Assembly (NCBI GenBank): GCA_031841125.1
Contig: CM063107.1
Span: 26,058,499 to 26,122,498, forward strand
From: Acanthococcus lagerstroemiae
Taxonomy: Eukaryota; Arthropoda; Insecta; Hemiptera; Eriococcidae
Direction: 5' to 3'
DNA length: 64,000 nt
Positions 1 to 11,262 of this stretch are shown one piece after another. A program made the translations under genes and the position numbers. The notes under the pieces were generated by a model. That model saw only the letters and a program-made list of their open reading frames with translations, was not told the origin of the DNA and did not search any database. Each line of letters opens with the position of its first letter. Within the stretch, counting starts at the first letter, position 1.

Positions 1-2122
1 AACAATGAAAATTCTTTATTCTTGTTTTATCAGATCGATATTGGAATTTTCCTCTGTTGTGTGGGATCTCAAAACTCAACCAAGTAAAGATAAAATTGAG
101 AAAATTCAAAAAAGATTTTTGTAATGCTTATATTGCAAAATCTTTGCATATTATCCTTCTGAAATTATATATATGTAAGAACTTTTGGTTGGCTTTGACC
201 AAAAATTTGAAGATTCCACAAATACAATGATATAATTATGAAAAATAATAATAATAATTTAAAAAAATAAAATAAAAAAAAACATTATGAAGGGTAAAAA
301 AACTTTATTATTAAGAAAAGTAATCTCTATTATTGTACGACATTTCGTATCACTGTCTTGTCTAACCTCGTTGTGACATCAGTCTTTAAAATGAAATACC
401 CGTTTCAAATTTTATTAAAAGAACGTCATTATTATGTAATAACTTGGGATCCTTCTTTTTTGCCCAGTTTCTAAACTTGTACGTTAATATATCAGATCGT
501 GAAATCAAAGACAACTTGTATGCCCCACAATCAATTTTTCCTCTTTTTTTCTTTTCTTTTTCTTTCATTTTAAATACGGTTAGTTTTTAGGACGTTTTTT
601 ATTTTAATATTTAAAAAAGAAAAATGCTATCTAAAATTTTCTTTTACTGTTCAGTAATTATTCTTTGTTTCACTTTAATCTTCATGTACTTTTTTGTTTT
701 ATACGTCAATCCAAAAGACTTTATCTAATAACTTTTTGAAATTGAGCCTTACAAAAGTCTCCTGCCTATATATTTGGTAACTTTTGAAAGATTGAAAATA
801 GAATATGGAGTACTGAAGAAAAAGGAACAGTTTATTAGATTATTTAAGAAAAAAGAAAAACAAAAAAAAAACAAAAAACAAATGCTGAGTTCTTATAATT
901 GCTCAAGTGGGATGCCTTTGCTCGCATGGGTGAAAAACTCACAAGGGCAGTTTTCCGGTACAGGTCAACCCAATTGCAATCTTTTCTGTTTCCAGTCAAT
1001 TTTTTAAACTCAGTCTGTAACACTTATAAACTTATAAATGTTTTTTTTCTTTTTTCTTTTTTTTTTTTTCTTGAGAATCCTCCCAAAATTTGAGCTCCTC
1101 TGGTTTACATGAAACTGTGCCAACTTGTTCATAAAACTACAATCTCTGAAGGCACGTTGGCATAGGTTTATATGAATTTAGAGGGCTGAAATTCTGGATA
1201 GAATCAGCCATGAAAAGAAGAAAAAAAGATGTAGGAAGTTTCGAAGTTCGACCAAAATCCTTCGCATAGTAATGGACACCCCTGATGCAACTTACATATA
1301 TTTTCCATGGGGAAAAGATTCCAAAAGGTTATTTTTCTGAAAAGAAAAATGAATTGTTAAATTATTGTGCTCCAACATCCAAATTTGACCCCTTCAAATG
1401 AAACAGTTTGACTTTGCCAAAAAAGTTGAACATTTATTGGATTTCTTTTTTCCCCCATCTAAGTATATAATTAAATTTTTGATCTACTTTTGATTTGGAT
1501 CCCAGTAAATTTGTTCTCTTTTATTTAAAGAATGTAATTTGCCTTGTCTAAAAAATTTGATAAGGATTTTTTGGGCCGCTCATTTCGAAAGTAAGATATT
1601 CGATCAGATCTTGATAACACCGGGATATTTGGACGGGGTGGAGGTGAGAGGGGGGGGGCGTCTTCCAGTCGTCCGCGTATCCCTCGTTCCCCAAAAGTTT
1701 TTATTCTTCTTACTTTGTTTTTGCAGGCACCTCTTTCACGCCAAGTTCCAGCATGTTTAAAATGCTTTCAGTCTTCATTATGGCTCTATTGGATATTTTC
1801 AGTTACTTTCGAGGCTTAAACACTTCCAGAATCTTTTAGGATACTTTTAGACTCTTCCAGGCTTAATAACATTCTTTAAGACACTTCAAGGCTGCTTCAT
1901 GACTGACCAAGACAATTCAAGCCTGGTTCAAAACTTGCTAGAACTCTTCAATACTCACATAAGCTTCTCACAGACCAAGTTAAAAAATCTTCAAGACTCG
2001 TTTGGACGGTCCCATACTTTTTAGATTTCTCATCTCTATGTGTGCACGAGCTTTCTGATCTTTGAATTTGAATGGTGTTTGCTATGTTTGCTGACTATGT
2101 CATAGTTTCGGACGGCGGTGGT
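1..2122. other. No recognised gene; A+T-rich DNA with degenerate repeats
   Basis: Only short frames without family resemblance occur. From 1795 to 2010 variants of TTCAAGACT repeat irregularly. A G run lies at 1651. Confidence 0.5.
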
Positions 2123-2138
2123 ATAAACAGAAGGTAAT

Positions 2139-2245
2139 GGTGTGGTGTGACGTATGGCGACGCACGCATGCCAAAACGGCTCCTATGACACCGAACCCCG
2201 GTCCCGGAAACTACCCTTTTGAGTATCACATCAGTGGCCGGAGGG
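2139..2245 (+). mobile_element. 102-bp short retroposon, second copy, with 16-bp target duplication
   Basis: It aligns over its length with 40607-40708 (shared GACGTATGGCGA, CGCACGCAT, CCGGAAACTACCCTTT). Flanks ATAAACAGAARGTAAT (2123-2138 and 2246-2261) match at 15 of 16 bases, the pattern of target-primed retroposition. Confidence 0.68.
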
Positions 2246-2261
2246 ATAAACAGAAAGTAAT

Positions 2262-3899
2262 AAAAGTTGTATTATTTTCTCAACATATTTGCATTGACGT
2301 TCTGTTCTTAGTCGTGTTAATTTCAGCTTAGTAAAAAGCCTCGCATTACACGGATTTGCTCTCTTGAAAACAAATCCTGAAGAGGCGTTACAGACAAAAA
2401 TAATCGCGGAGAAACTACGTGTGCATTCGGGAATCAACCGGTTTCTTTTACTAGTTTTTCATTTTCAAGCGTCTACATCCAAGTGACCGATGTGTCTACT
2501 GTTAGGTACATTCAAAGTTGATGACAATTGCTCACGATTGGGTTGTGAACAGAGTCACATCGCCCGCTGTAGAAGAAAAATTGTACTTTATTATACCCCT
2601 CTGGCGAGTAGATTTCGGGACAATTTCGACCAATGAGTACAATTTCAACGATAGTACAAACGAATGGTAAAATGTACGCCTTTACGGTCGAGTAATTTTA
2701 TCGTGCTAAATAGTTGCAGAAAATTATTCGGAAGAATTCTCGTAGCGCAGTGTAACTTACTCGAAAATGAGCTCGTATTATGGTAATAAAGTAAGAACCT
2801 AACGGTATGCCTACAGTATTTACTTAATCCATTCCCTGGAATGATACGCTACGGACTAAGCGTGTATCTAATTCTGCGCTTTGGTGATACTTGGGACGGA
2901 AGAAAAGAAGGTGCCTGCAAATCTCGGAAAATTTGACTTAAACTTTTGAGTTTTATTCAGCAAACGTGAATCTTGTTGAATATTTGCTAAAAACGTACAC
3001 TATATTTCATCAGTCTAGCTTTCAGAAAACGACATTTTTCAGCTGCATTTGAATAATTCTCAATGCGATGGTGCAAGGACGGAAACAGCCATTTCCTTCC
3101 TAGGAAGAGAATTATTCCTTTTTTAACGATCTGCTTGGGAGGAAGAAGAAAGATAAGACGATGTTTCCTCTTGGAAATTTGGTAACATGTAATAAAGGGT
3201 CAATCGTGCGATCGTCGTACACGATTCTTGCTGCAAACTTTGCACTCGTGAAAATGCTTCCTTCCCTTCCTGGTCCTGTCATACGTGGTTCAGTTGAAAT
3301 TCGAAAAAAGCCATATAAATTATAAGGAGTAAGATTAATTTAGAAAATTGATGTTACAATGATGATAATGGCTAGGATTGTATGATTTCTGCATTGACAT
3401 TTATAGTATGTATGCTAGCAACCCTTCTAGACCCATCAAAGCACCAAGCCAGGCGACCCCCATCAGTACTTTCAGTATCGCCACAGAGCAGGAAAAAAGG
3501 GGGACCCCGAGCAGAGTTGCGTGTAATTTTTAATTTAGAGTCGGTGACAGCCATAAGGGGTAGATGCCATATTTCTAACGCCCCTGGATCCACCGAAGGG
3601 TGCAGAGACAAATAAACTCTTTCATGTGTATTGCTGCTCCTTCATAATTTCTGAAGGAAGGCAGTTGTAGCCATCAATTTCAACAATGTGAAGAAGTTCA
3701 ATATAAAACTCTTCCGAAACATCTAAGTCGAAAAAATTAGGGGTTCTGAGGGGGCAACATTTTGTGGTCCCCCTTCTAATAATGGTGCTGAAATTTTTAT
3801 AGTCTAAAACTTATTCAGAGTTCATATGGACACGTCCGGGAAGTAGGAATCCCTTAGCTCTTGCGGTTCACCCACCAACCTCGAACAAACACTAACACT
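2262..3899. other. No recognised feature
   Basis: Unique-looking non-coding DNA. A possible hAT remnant at 3413-3600 (CGCCCCTGGATCCACC near its end) could not be confirmed. Confidence 0.4.
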
Positions 3900-5450
3900 T
3901 ATATGTATTAAAGATGATTCCCCTTGTATAATATCCATGATTTCTATTTATGGTTTTCCTTGTATGAGTTCCATGTCTGATTATCCTTGCATGATTTCCA
4001 TGTGTAATCTACATGTAAAAACCCCCTTTATGACTCCTGTATAATTAATTTCTCTATAACCTGTATGATTATTCCATATTATGATTTCTCTGTTATTTCA
4101 CTATATAATATTTTGGATCATTTTTCTGTATAATTTTACTGTATCATTTCCTTACAAATATGTATCATTTTCCTGTTTGCTTTGTCTACTTCATGCTGTC
4201 ATATAATTTTCCCATGTGAATTTCTTAAGTGATTTTTTTGTGTAATTTCCTTATATGATATCCATATACGTATAATTTTCCTATAGGATTTCCCCATGGA
4301 TATAATCGCTCTATATTATGCTCCTTTGGTAATTCTACTTTGTGTGTCTCCGTATAATTTCTCCATAGTCACTCTGTATGTTTTTCCTGTTTATGTGGCT
4401 CCTATATGTATTCCTTGAATGATTTTCTTTTTTCTTATTAGATTCTTCTATATGGTTTATCTTTTCCCTGTATGATCTCCCTGTATAATATTTATATAGT
4501 TTTCTGCGTGCTCCTCACCTCATATTATGATGTGTATAATTTCTCCGTAATCACTCTGTATGTTTTTCTTTTTTATGTGACTCCTATATGAATTCCTTGA
4601 ATGATTTTCTTTTTTCTTATTAGATTCTTCTATATGGTTTATCTTTTCCCTGTATGATCTCCCTGTATAATATTTATATAGTTTTCTGCGTGCTCCTCAC
4701 CTCATATTATGATGTGTATAATTTCCCTGCATAATCTTTGTTATTTTCCTACATAATCTCGCTGTATAATTTTTCTACAAGATTCCACTCCATTATTCCA
4801 GTCATGATTTTCTTATGTATTATGCCATATAACATTCCTGTATGATTTTCTTGTATAATCGCTTTATATGATGCCCCTGTATGATGATCATCTTATGTGA
4901 TCCACAACAATTTCCCCATGTGATAAACTGCATGAACTACCTGTGTGTATGATTTCCTTGAATATTGTTTCACTGTAAAGTTTATCTGCATAATTTCTCT
5001 ATTAGATCCCTCTATATGTTATGGTTCTCAATGATTTCCCTATAAATCGAATAAGGAAAGCATATAGGGATATAATAGAAAAATAATATAGAAATGTATG
5101 GGGAAATCATACAGGAAAATAGTACAGGAGAGTCATTGTTAAGAGAAAAGTCACGTACGAGAGAATCGTATGAGGGAAACATTGAAAACACATATTTATA
5201 AGAAAATTATATAGCTTTTGGAGATTTGTTAGCATTTTTCTTGTATACTAGTTTATAATAGGTTTACATTCAGAATGAGTGGGTTACAAACAATACCATG
5301 AAGATAAAATAATTTTATATTTGTCATGATGCGAATTCAGAATTTCTCATAAGTCTAACTAGTCTGTGTGTATGATTTCTTTTTATGATTATTCTGTATC
5401 GTTTCCTTAGGTTTACAATTTCCTTATATAGCTTCCTTATAAGATTAAAA
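3900..5450 (+). repeat. Degenerate simple sequence based on TGTATGATTTCC
   Basis: Short variants of TGTATAATTTCC/TGTATGATTTCC follow each other every 12-25 bases. Between 5045 and 5230 the motif is on the opposite strand (GGAAATCATACAGG). A 182-bp segment (about 4352-4533) is duplicated at 4534-4715. Confidence 0.8.
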
Positions 5451-5999
5451 AAAAAAATTTTTTTTCTAATAATATTAGGCACGATGCAAATAAATACAAG
5501 GCGCAAGTACACACACACATATATTATGAAGAAAGTATGTAGAAAAATGTATAGGAAATAGGTTGTTGTTATATTCCTTAGTCTCTTGACTAGTTAGTTG
5601 CATCTCTTCACTTTTTTCTCTCCTGTGCTAACTTTTTTATTTCTGAGAATTTACTCGTATCTTTCATTATCTGCTCTTCATAGCTCATTCTTTGCCTTCC
5701 TTTCCAGTTCTTTTCCTTATATCCATGGATGTCTTATATTATGACCTATCATTTTAACTCTTCTCTTTATGATTATACTAGCTGTCATCTAGACCGTGGG
5801 CCTAAGTGAGTTGGTTTAAGCGAGATACATTGGTATCTAGCTTTGTATCAAAGTACCGTAAATTATTACCAATCAAACGAATTACTTGGTGCTCAATTTT
5901 CCTCACATTTGGTTTCCAGACTTGGGACTGGTTACGCATTATTTTCGGCAGGTATGTTTAAAAATGTGCAGATTTGCGAGGCTGTATCGTAGGTGAATG

Positions 6000-6160
6000 C
6001 AGGCGCGGATCCAGATGACCATTTTGGGGAGGAAAATGGCAGAAGAAGAAGAGCGTGGAAATTTTTTGCTGCCCCTCCCCCGCAGATTCTTCCTCCTTTC
6101 CCACACAGATTTTTCCTCTTTTTTGAGGGAGGGGAAAATCCCCCCGTGGATCTGTGCCTG
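6000..6160 (+). mobile_element. hAT MITE (161 bp), CAGGCGCGGATCC ends
   Basis: Ends CAGGCGCGGATCCAG and GTGGATCTGTGCCTG are inverted, and GTGAATG is directly repeated at both flanks (5993-5999, 6161-6167). The middle is G/C-run-rich. Confidence 0.8.
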
Positions 6161-6930
6161 GTGAATGTATGCAGTACACGTTATACAAATCTTTCACTAC
6201 TAATCTACATTACTTGAACAGAGGGAAAGAGGCTTTTGTGAAAAAAAACCGCATGAACATATGTGCCGGTTGCCCATCGTTTTGTCTCTTTCTCTGTGGC
6301 TCTTCTTTTGCCCTCATTTTATTACCTTATTATTGTCTGGCGAGACAGTGGCTCCATATTCGAATTATGATGATATTTTCACTAAATCTAGCTTTCAATT
6401 CGATCTTACTAAACATACATCTCGACACATACCTTTGATCTTTCTGAATAGTAGAAACAGGATCCTGAAGCTACTTCAAACTCTTAAGTACCCAAATGAC
6501 TTTCATGTAGACACCTTTTAACAGCGGGTAGATACATGTTTTTTTGGGATGGGTAGGTAAACTTGTGCACCAAATTAGAAGTTTTATAAGTAATAATGTG
6601 TGTACTCATGACAGTTAACAATATTTGTAGGTCTAATTATTTCATATTTATGTCATATTTTGATATATGAAACACACGACAAATTTTTAATACAGTCGAA
6701 CAATAACAACTGATTTCTGTTCTATGTAGGCATGTGTTGGCGGATGGGTGGCGATGTAGCGTGTATCGCTTGATATTTGTGCTATTCAGCCGAAGATGTT
6801 TGCGTTTTCAAAAATTCAGTTTGATAATAGAAGAAATGCGGATCATAGTTCCCAAAAACTGAAATTTTAGAAATGTGGGACTGAAAATGGGCCATGTGGT
6901 ACATAAATAAGTGCGAAAAAGTATCCAAAC

Positions 6931-7400
6931 ACTTATTAGGGCAATTTCACGAGGTTTTAGCCTTTTTATGTGATTTTATTACTGGGTATATTCGAACGGG
7001 AACTGTAACGCCCCCCCTTCGATACGAAGCCAGTCCGTATGATTTAGCTCTTCATGGTGACAATTCAGTTCAGTGGTTGATATTTCCATGGAAATTTATT
7101 TTTCTTCCATCCATGGGTAGACAAACTAACACTTTTATATAGTAGAAGAAGATTTTTTATAACTGAACACTACTTTTTGAAATTGGCAGAACCCCTCCAA
7201 GACTCGTCCACACTACTTATTAGGGCAATTTCATAAGGTTTTAGCTTTTTATATGATTTTATTACTATTTCAGCGGAAATTATAACGCCCCCCCCCCCCG
7301 ACACGAAGCTAGGCCGTATGATTTAGCTCTTCATGGTGACAATTTAGTTCAGTGGTTGACATTTCCATGGAAATTTATTTTTCATCCATCCATGGGTATA
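6931..7400 (+). repeat. Tandem duplication, period about 282 bp
   Basis: CTTATTAGGGCAATTTCA and TTTAGCTCTTCATGGTGACA occur in both units (about 6931-7135 and 7213-7395), at high identity, with a poly-C run in each. Confidence 0.8.
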
Positions 7401-7544
7401 CGTGAGCGAAAACCGATTTCCACGAATAGGCGAAAATAATATATTTCTAAAAGTGTGGGGGGGGGAGTTCCATGTACAAAATGTATGAGAAAATAAATTT
7501 TCCTAATGAATTTTTGTCGGTAAGTTTTCCGATGTTTTAGTAGT

Positions 7545-8070
7545 TATTTTGCTAGCCCGGGCGGACACAAATCCAACAAATCAAAGATCATAAAATTCGG
7601 TCCAGCCGTTCTTGAGTTATTAATGGTGTAACTAAACCGACTTTGTTTTATACTTATAGATTCCAAATGTACTTCCTCATTCCTGATCTTTTCTGTCCAT
7701 TTGTGTTTCAGTATTCTCCGATAACTGCACAAAAGCTTCTATCATTTTTTTCTTGTATTCCTATTGTCCAGGTCTCACATCCATACAATGCTGTATCTCA
7801 CATCCATACAATGCTGTACTCCAAATATACGTTTGAAGAGATCTCAATCTTACGTGTGGAAAAATTGTAAATGCCAACAAAATACTGTTAGCCGCAACAT
7901 TCCGAATTCCATCCTGATGATAATAACTTTTGTTTGAACAGAAGTGTAGCATTTTGCAAAGAGGTAAAAATAAAAACATGGAGTTAGAATCCATGGAGCT
8001 TTGTGAGGTGCGGGTGCACAAAGAGTGGTCAAGCATTTCTTAGCAAAGTCAAGCAGTTTCACCATTTATA
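7545..8070 (-). mobile_element. LINE C-terminal scrap
   Basis: Minus-strand peptide pieces LQTYIWSTALYGCE and SYRRILKHKWTEKIRNEEV match the RTE-like C-terminal consensus (YIWSVALYGCETW...RRMLKISWTDRVRNEEV). A direct duplication of about 23 bp (CATCCATACAATGCTGTA, 7778 and 7801) repeats the YGCE portion. Frames are broken. About 0.5 kb survives. Confidence 0.7.
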
Positions 8071-8975
8071 ATAGGTATCCTGTATCGAAAATAGCGGAAG
8101 ATAAGCTGGATGGGAATTTTTTACTCGGAAGGAAAATTAATCTTGTTATTTTAAGATGTTTTCTTGTTACATGTCAATTTGACCCCTCAGCCAAGAGTAG
8201 ATGCTGTGTTTCAAAACATAAGCTACAAAGTTAGGAATGTGCTTTTTTTCTTTTTTGTTGAGGGATGGGAAATTATAATCTTGAGAATTAGAAATATTCG
8301 AGGGTCAACTTGGGCAGCTATTTGCCAATGACGTGCATTCCAGGCAAGCAAGGTGTAAGCGCCGCTTACCCAGAAAATTCCCGCAAAAATAAGTTTTCAT
8401 AAACAATACCAACTTCAACTTGTAATAAATAAAATATAATGAAACACTGGGCAAAACAGTGACTGTATTGACGCTCACGCTTAAGTATACATATACACGT
8501 AATAAATTCACAGGAGATGTATACTGTTTGGCGGTCGACAATCCTTGTATGTATGTATGTATGTATGTATGTATGTGTGTATATATATATATACATAAAA
8601 AGACCAACAAGGTGTCCTTTGGATCTAACATTTCTTTTCCATACTGCACGCATTGCACAACTTACACTCCACCTCTGTGTTAATTACCAACACAAAAACG
8701 CACTAGCATGTTCAATGCGACAAAACCTGTGCATTTGGTTGCGTTTTGGGAACACATTGAGTCAGGCTTGGGTTGGCTGGCTACTAACAAACGTCGAAGT
8801 TGACAGTGAAATGTGATTATGTTTGTCTACTAGTCAACGCGTTATGTTTAAATGCTCCGTGTTTTTTGCCCCAAAATGCGTGTTTGAGATTTTATTGAAA
8901 ACCTGTTTTGTGACTTACTCTTAATGAACAATTAAACATTTATAATGGTGGGAAACCTAAACCAGAATCACCATT

Positions 8976-9577
8976 GTGGCAGTTTCTATAAAAAGGGGTA
9001 ACTTTGTCAATCCGACAAATTTTGAGTTACAGACAGTATGTAATAGAGGAATGAATGCCCATTCCAACGAGCTATCAGCGAGATTTGTAGCGGTTTTTGT
9101 TCCGGAGATACAAGGTCAAAGATGAGTGTAACAAGAACGCGCGAAACACGTTTTTGGGAAAAATGCGTTCGAAGTTAGACACACCTTTTTCTCCCACTCC
9201 GTCAAGTGGCCCTAACTCGCCGCGGAATCTCCTTACCAGCCTCGACGAGGGCTTGTTGGAAAGGTAATTTTTCGCTCTTCTGCGTAGTAACAATTCAGAA
9301 CATCGGATTTATTCGTGAGTTCCGAAAAACCACGAAGAAGCGAATGCAGACATTCGCATTCTTTTCTCATTCTCTTTCATAATTCTCTTTCTCTCTGTCC
9401 CTCTTCTCTCTCAGGCGTGTAACTTTTGTCTCTTCGTTATTGCGATGTTTTTTCTATAGAAATCAACCAAAATCTCAAAATTGATTTTTTTGACCAAAAA
9501 ATTTTGTTTTTCTTTTTTTGCATTTTCTGAGACTTTGATCAATCGGCAAAGTTACCCCTTTTTATAGAAACTGCCAC
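8976..9577 (+). mobile_element. Long-TIR MITE of about 0.6 kb, copy 1, nested in the hAT
   Basis: Inverted ends of at least 32 bp are identical (GTGGCAGTTTCTATAAAAAG, continuing to AACTTTG). It is absent from the matching place in hAT copy 2 (near 33960), which is an empty site. No coding capacity. Confidence 0.88.
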
Positions 9578-9709
9578 ATATTTAAAAACTGAGCAAAAGG
9601 GAGGTGGTTCAAGTTTTACTAGACATTGCCATGTATTGCAATATGAAAACATTTTGTGGTTAATCAGTTGTGAAGATGGTGGAAAACTGTTTTGTTGGTC
9701 ATGTCTATT

Positions 9710-9963
9710 CAGGGACGTACTAATACGGGAGGGGGCACCCCTTGTAAGAATTTTTCACTCAGCAGTTGGGAAAATCCAACAAGTCAAAACTTTTTTTTCC
9801 CCTTTGATACTTGGGAATTGAATTGGAAAGTTGGAAAAATCCAACAAATCAAAAGGTGTTTTTTGTTTTTGCTTTCATACTTGGTAATTTTGAGTTGAGT
9901 CAGTTGGGACTTTCACAATCCCCCCCCCCCACACCCGAAAAACTCTTCAGTGGTATGTCCCTG
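9710..9963 (+). mobile_element. MITE with CAGGGACGTAC ends, nested in hAT copy 1
   Basis: It starts CAGGGACGTAC and ends GTATGTCCCTG, with a perfect 8-bp duplication TGTCTATT on both sides (9702-9709, 9964-9971). It is of hAT type and non-coding, with homopolymer C and T runs. Confidence 0.9.
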
Positions 9964-10145
9964 TGTCTATTATTCATCACAGAAAATAATTAATGCATAT
10001 GGAATGACCCTACACAGGGATACAACAATTTGAATAATTTCATCAATGCCATCTTGTAGTAGCATATTTCATACTTTTATTCTGATTTTTACTTCACCTC
10101 TACACTTATCGCTTACTTCCTAGGAAAAATCACCGCACGCTACTG

Positions 10146-11126
10146 TATTTGCCCCTGTCGTTTGGAACATCCTTACCCGATTAGGAGAATGAGGTTAACT
10201 GAAAACAACTTCTCGAGGAAAAAAGTATATTTCCTGAGTGTAATAAAAGTGATGTAGAAACTGCTTGTTTGGTGGTAGTTCACCTCTTTCGAGGTGTACT
10301 ATCCAGTATTTGCTGTTGAAGTTTGTCAATGATTTTCGAATACACCCCATGTGCTTGTACGCCTCCTTCATCAATAACAAACTTCATGTACCTGATTACT
10401 TTCACGCAATTAGTTGTTAACACCAGCATAGGGCTTAGGCTACTATTGTAATCTCTCACAGGGCTTTAATTTGGGACTCGGTGCATATCCATTTTTCGCT
10501 GTAAGTTGTGAATCACGAGCACCTCGTGTTTAGAGAAAGTCTTGGCTTACAACATAGTCACATCCATATTCGTTGCAACTTCCTGGGTTCGAAGCTTTCA
10601 TTTCAGTTTTCTAGCGCAAATGAATCCGAGCCATTTTCATGTAAGTTGATTGTCTTTTCCGTTGTTATAATTGTCTAGCTACATATGGGTTACAGGTAAC
10701 CACGATCAACGACCTTCCTGCGGTAGTTCATGGGAAACATGACCGTTATGTTACTCCTGCCATTGAAATCTGCTTGTTCACTTATGTACGAAGATATTTG
10801 TCGTACGAAAAAGAAAACTAATACTAATCCGCTAAAGCAGAGTAACTCTGTATTCTGACATTTAGATGAACAATAAACCAATTATAATTTTAGCAGAATT
10901 ATGAGTAGTGTTTAGGTTGTGCTAGTTTGTACATCGCCGAGTATATCGGAGCGACTGGTCTTCATTAAAACCTTACGACGGCACTACTCTTAATTTCGTA
11001 TATACAAAAGAAACATAACTGATGGGCGGTATAGGACGTAATATATCATTGGCTGTAAAGTGTATTATATAGATTTCAGAACTAATTACCAGAGGTCGAT
11101 TAAACTATAATATTTTGCTTTTGCAG
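10146..11126. other. Non-coding stretch upstream of exon A
   Basis: No repeat or TM1-like exon was found. If exon A is internal this is intron; if its ATG is a start, this includes a 5' UTR intron. Confidence 0.4.
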
Positions 11127-11262
11127 CAAGCTATGGACAGCGCAAGCAGAAAAGGAAATCAGGACCCAACAATGCTAGAACAATACAACACGAAATATTA
11201 TTACTTCACGAGAACGAAAGGACTGTTTAGAATTTGTTTTCCCAAACTTCGACCACTGAGGG
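11127..11262 (+). CDS. Exon A of tetraspan gene: start of first extracellular loop
   Basis: A pyrimidine-rich tract and AG at 11125-11126 precede this exon, and GTAAGT follows at 11263. The frame used by the downstream exons is open through the whole exon. It encodes a hydrophilic stretch, three consecutive Tyr, then TKGLFRICFP, the claudin-superfamily loop signature with Phe in place of the usual Trp. The ATG at 11133 could be a start, but two codons before it are open to the acceptor and the protein would then lack TM1, so this is more likely an internal exon. It ends in phase 1 and is followed by a 26.2-kb intron. Confidence 0.85.

Larger units (their letters stand above)
8326..10145 (+). 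mobile_element. Non-autonomous hAT element, copy 1 (with two nested MITEs)
   Basis: It begins CAATGACGTGCATTCC and ends CACCGCACGCTACTG, imperfect inverted ends of the hAT type, with a 7-bp direct flank TATTTGC (possibly 8 with one lost C). It aligns throughout with 33395-34603 apart from a 602-bp insertion at 8976 and local indels. No transposase frame is present. It contains a (GTAT)n microsatellite at 8548-8600. Confidence 0.85.

Noticed and set aside
5890..5958. Possible TM1 exon ending at CAG|GTATGT
   Set aside because: In the required phase it reads FPHIWFPDLGLVTHYFRQ, not a transmembrane helix, and no acceptor upstream fits.
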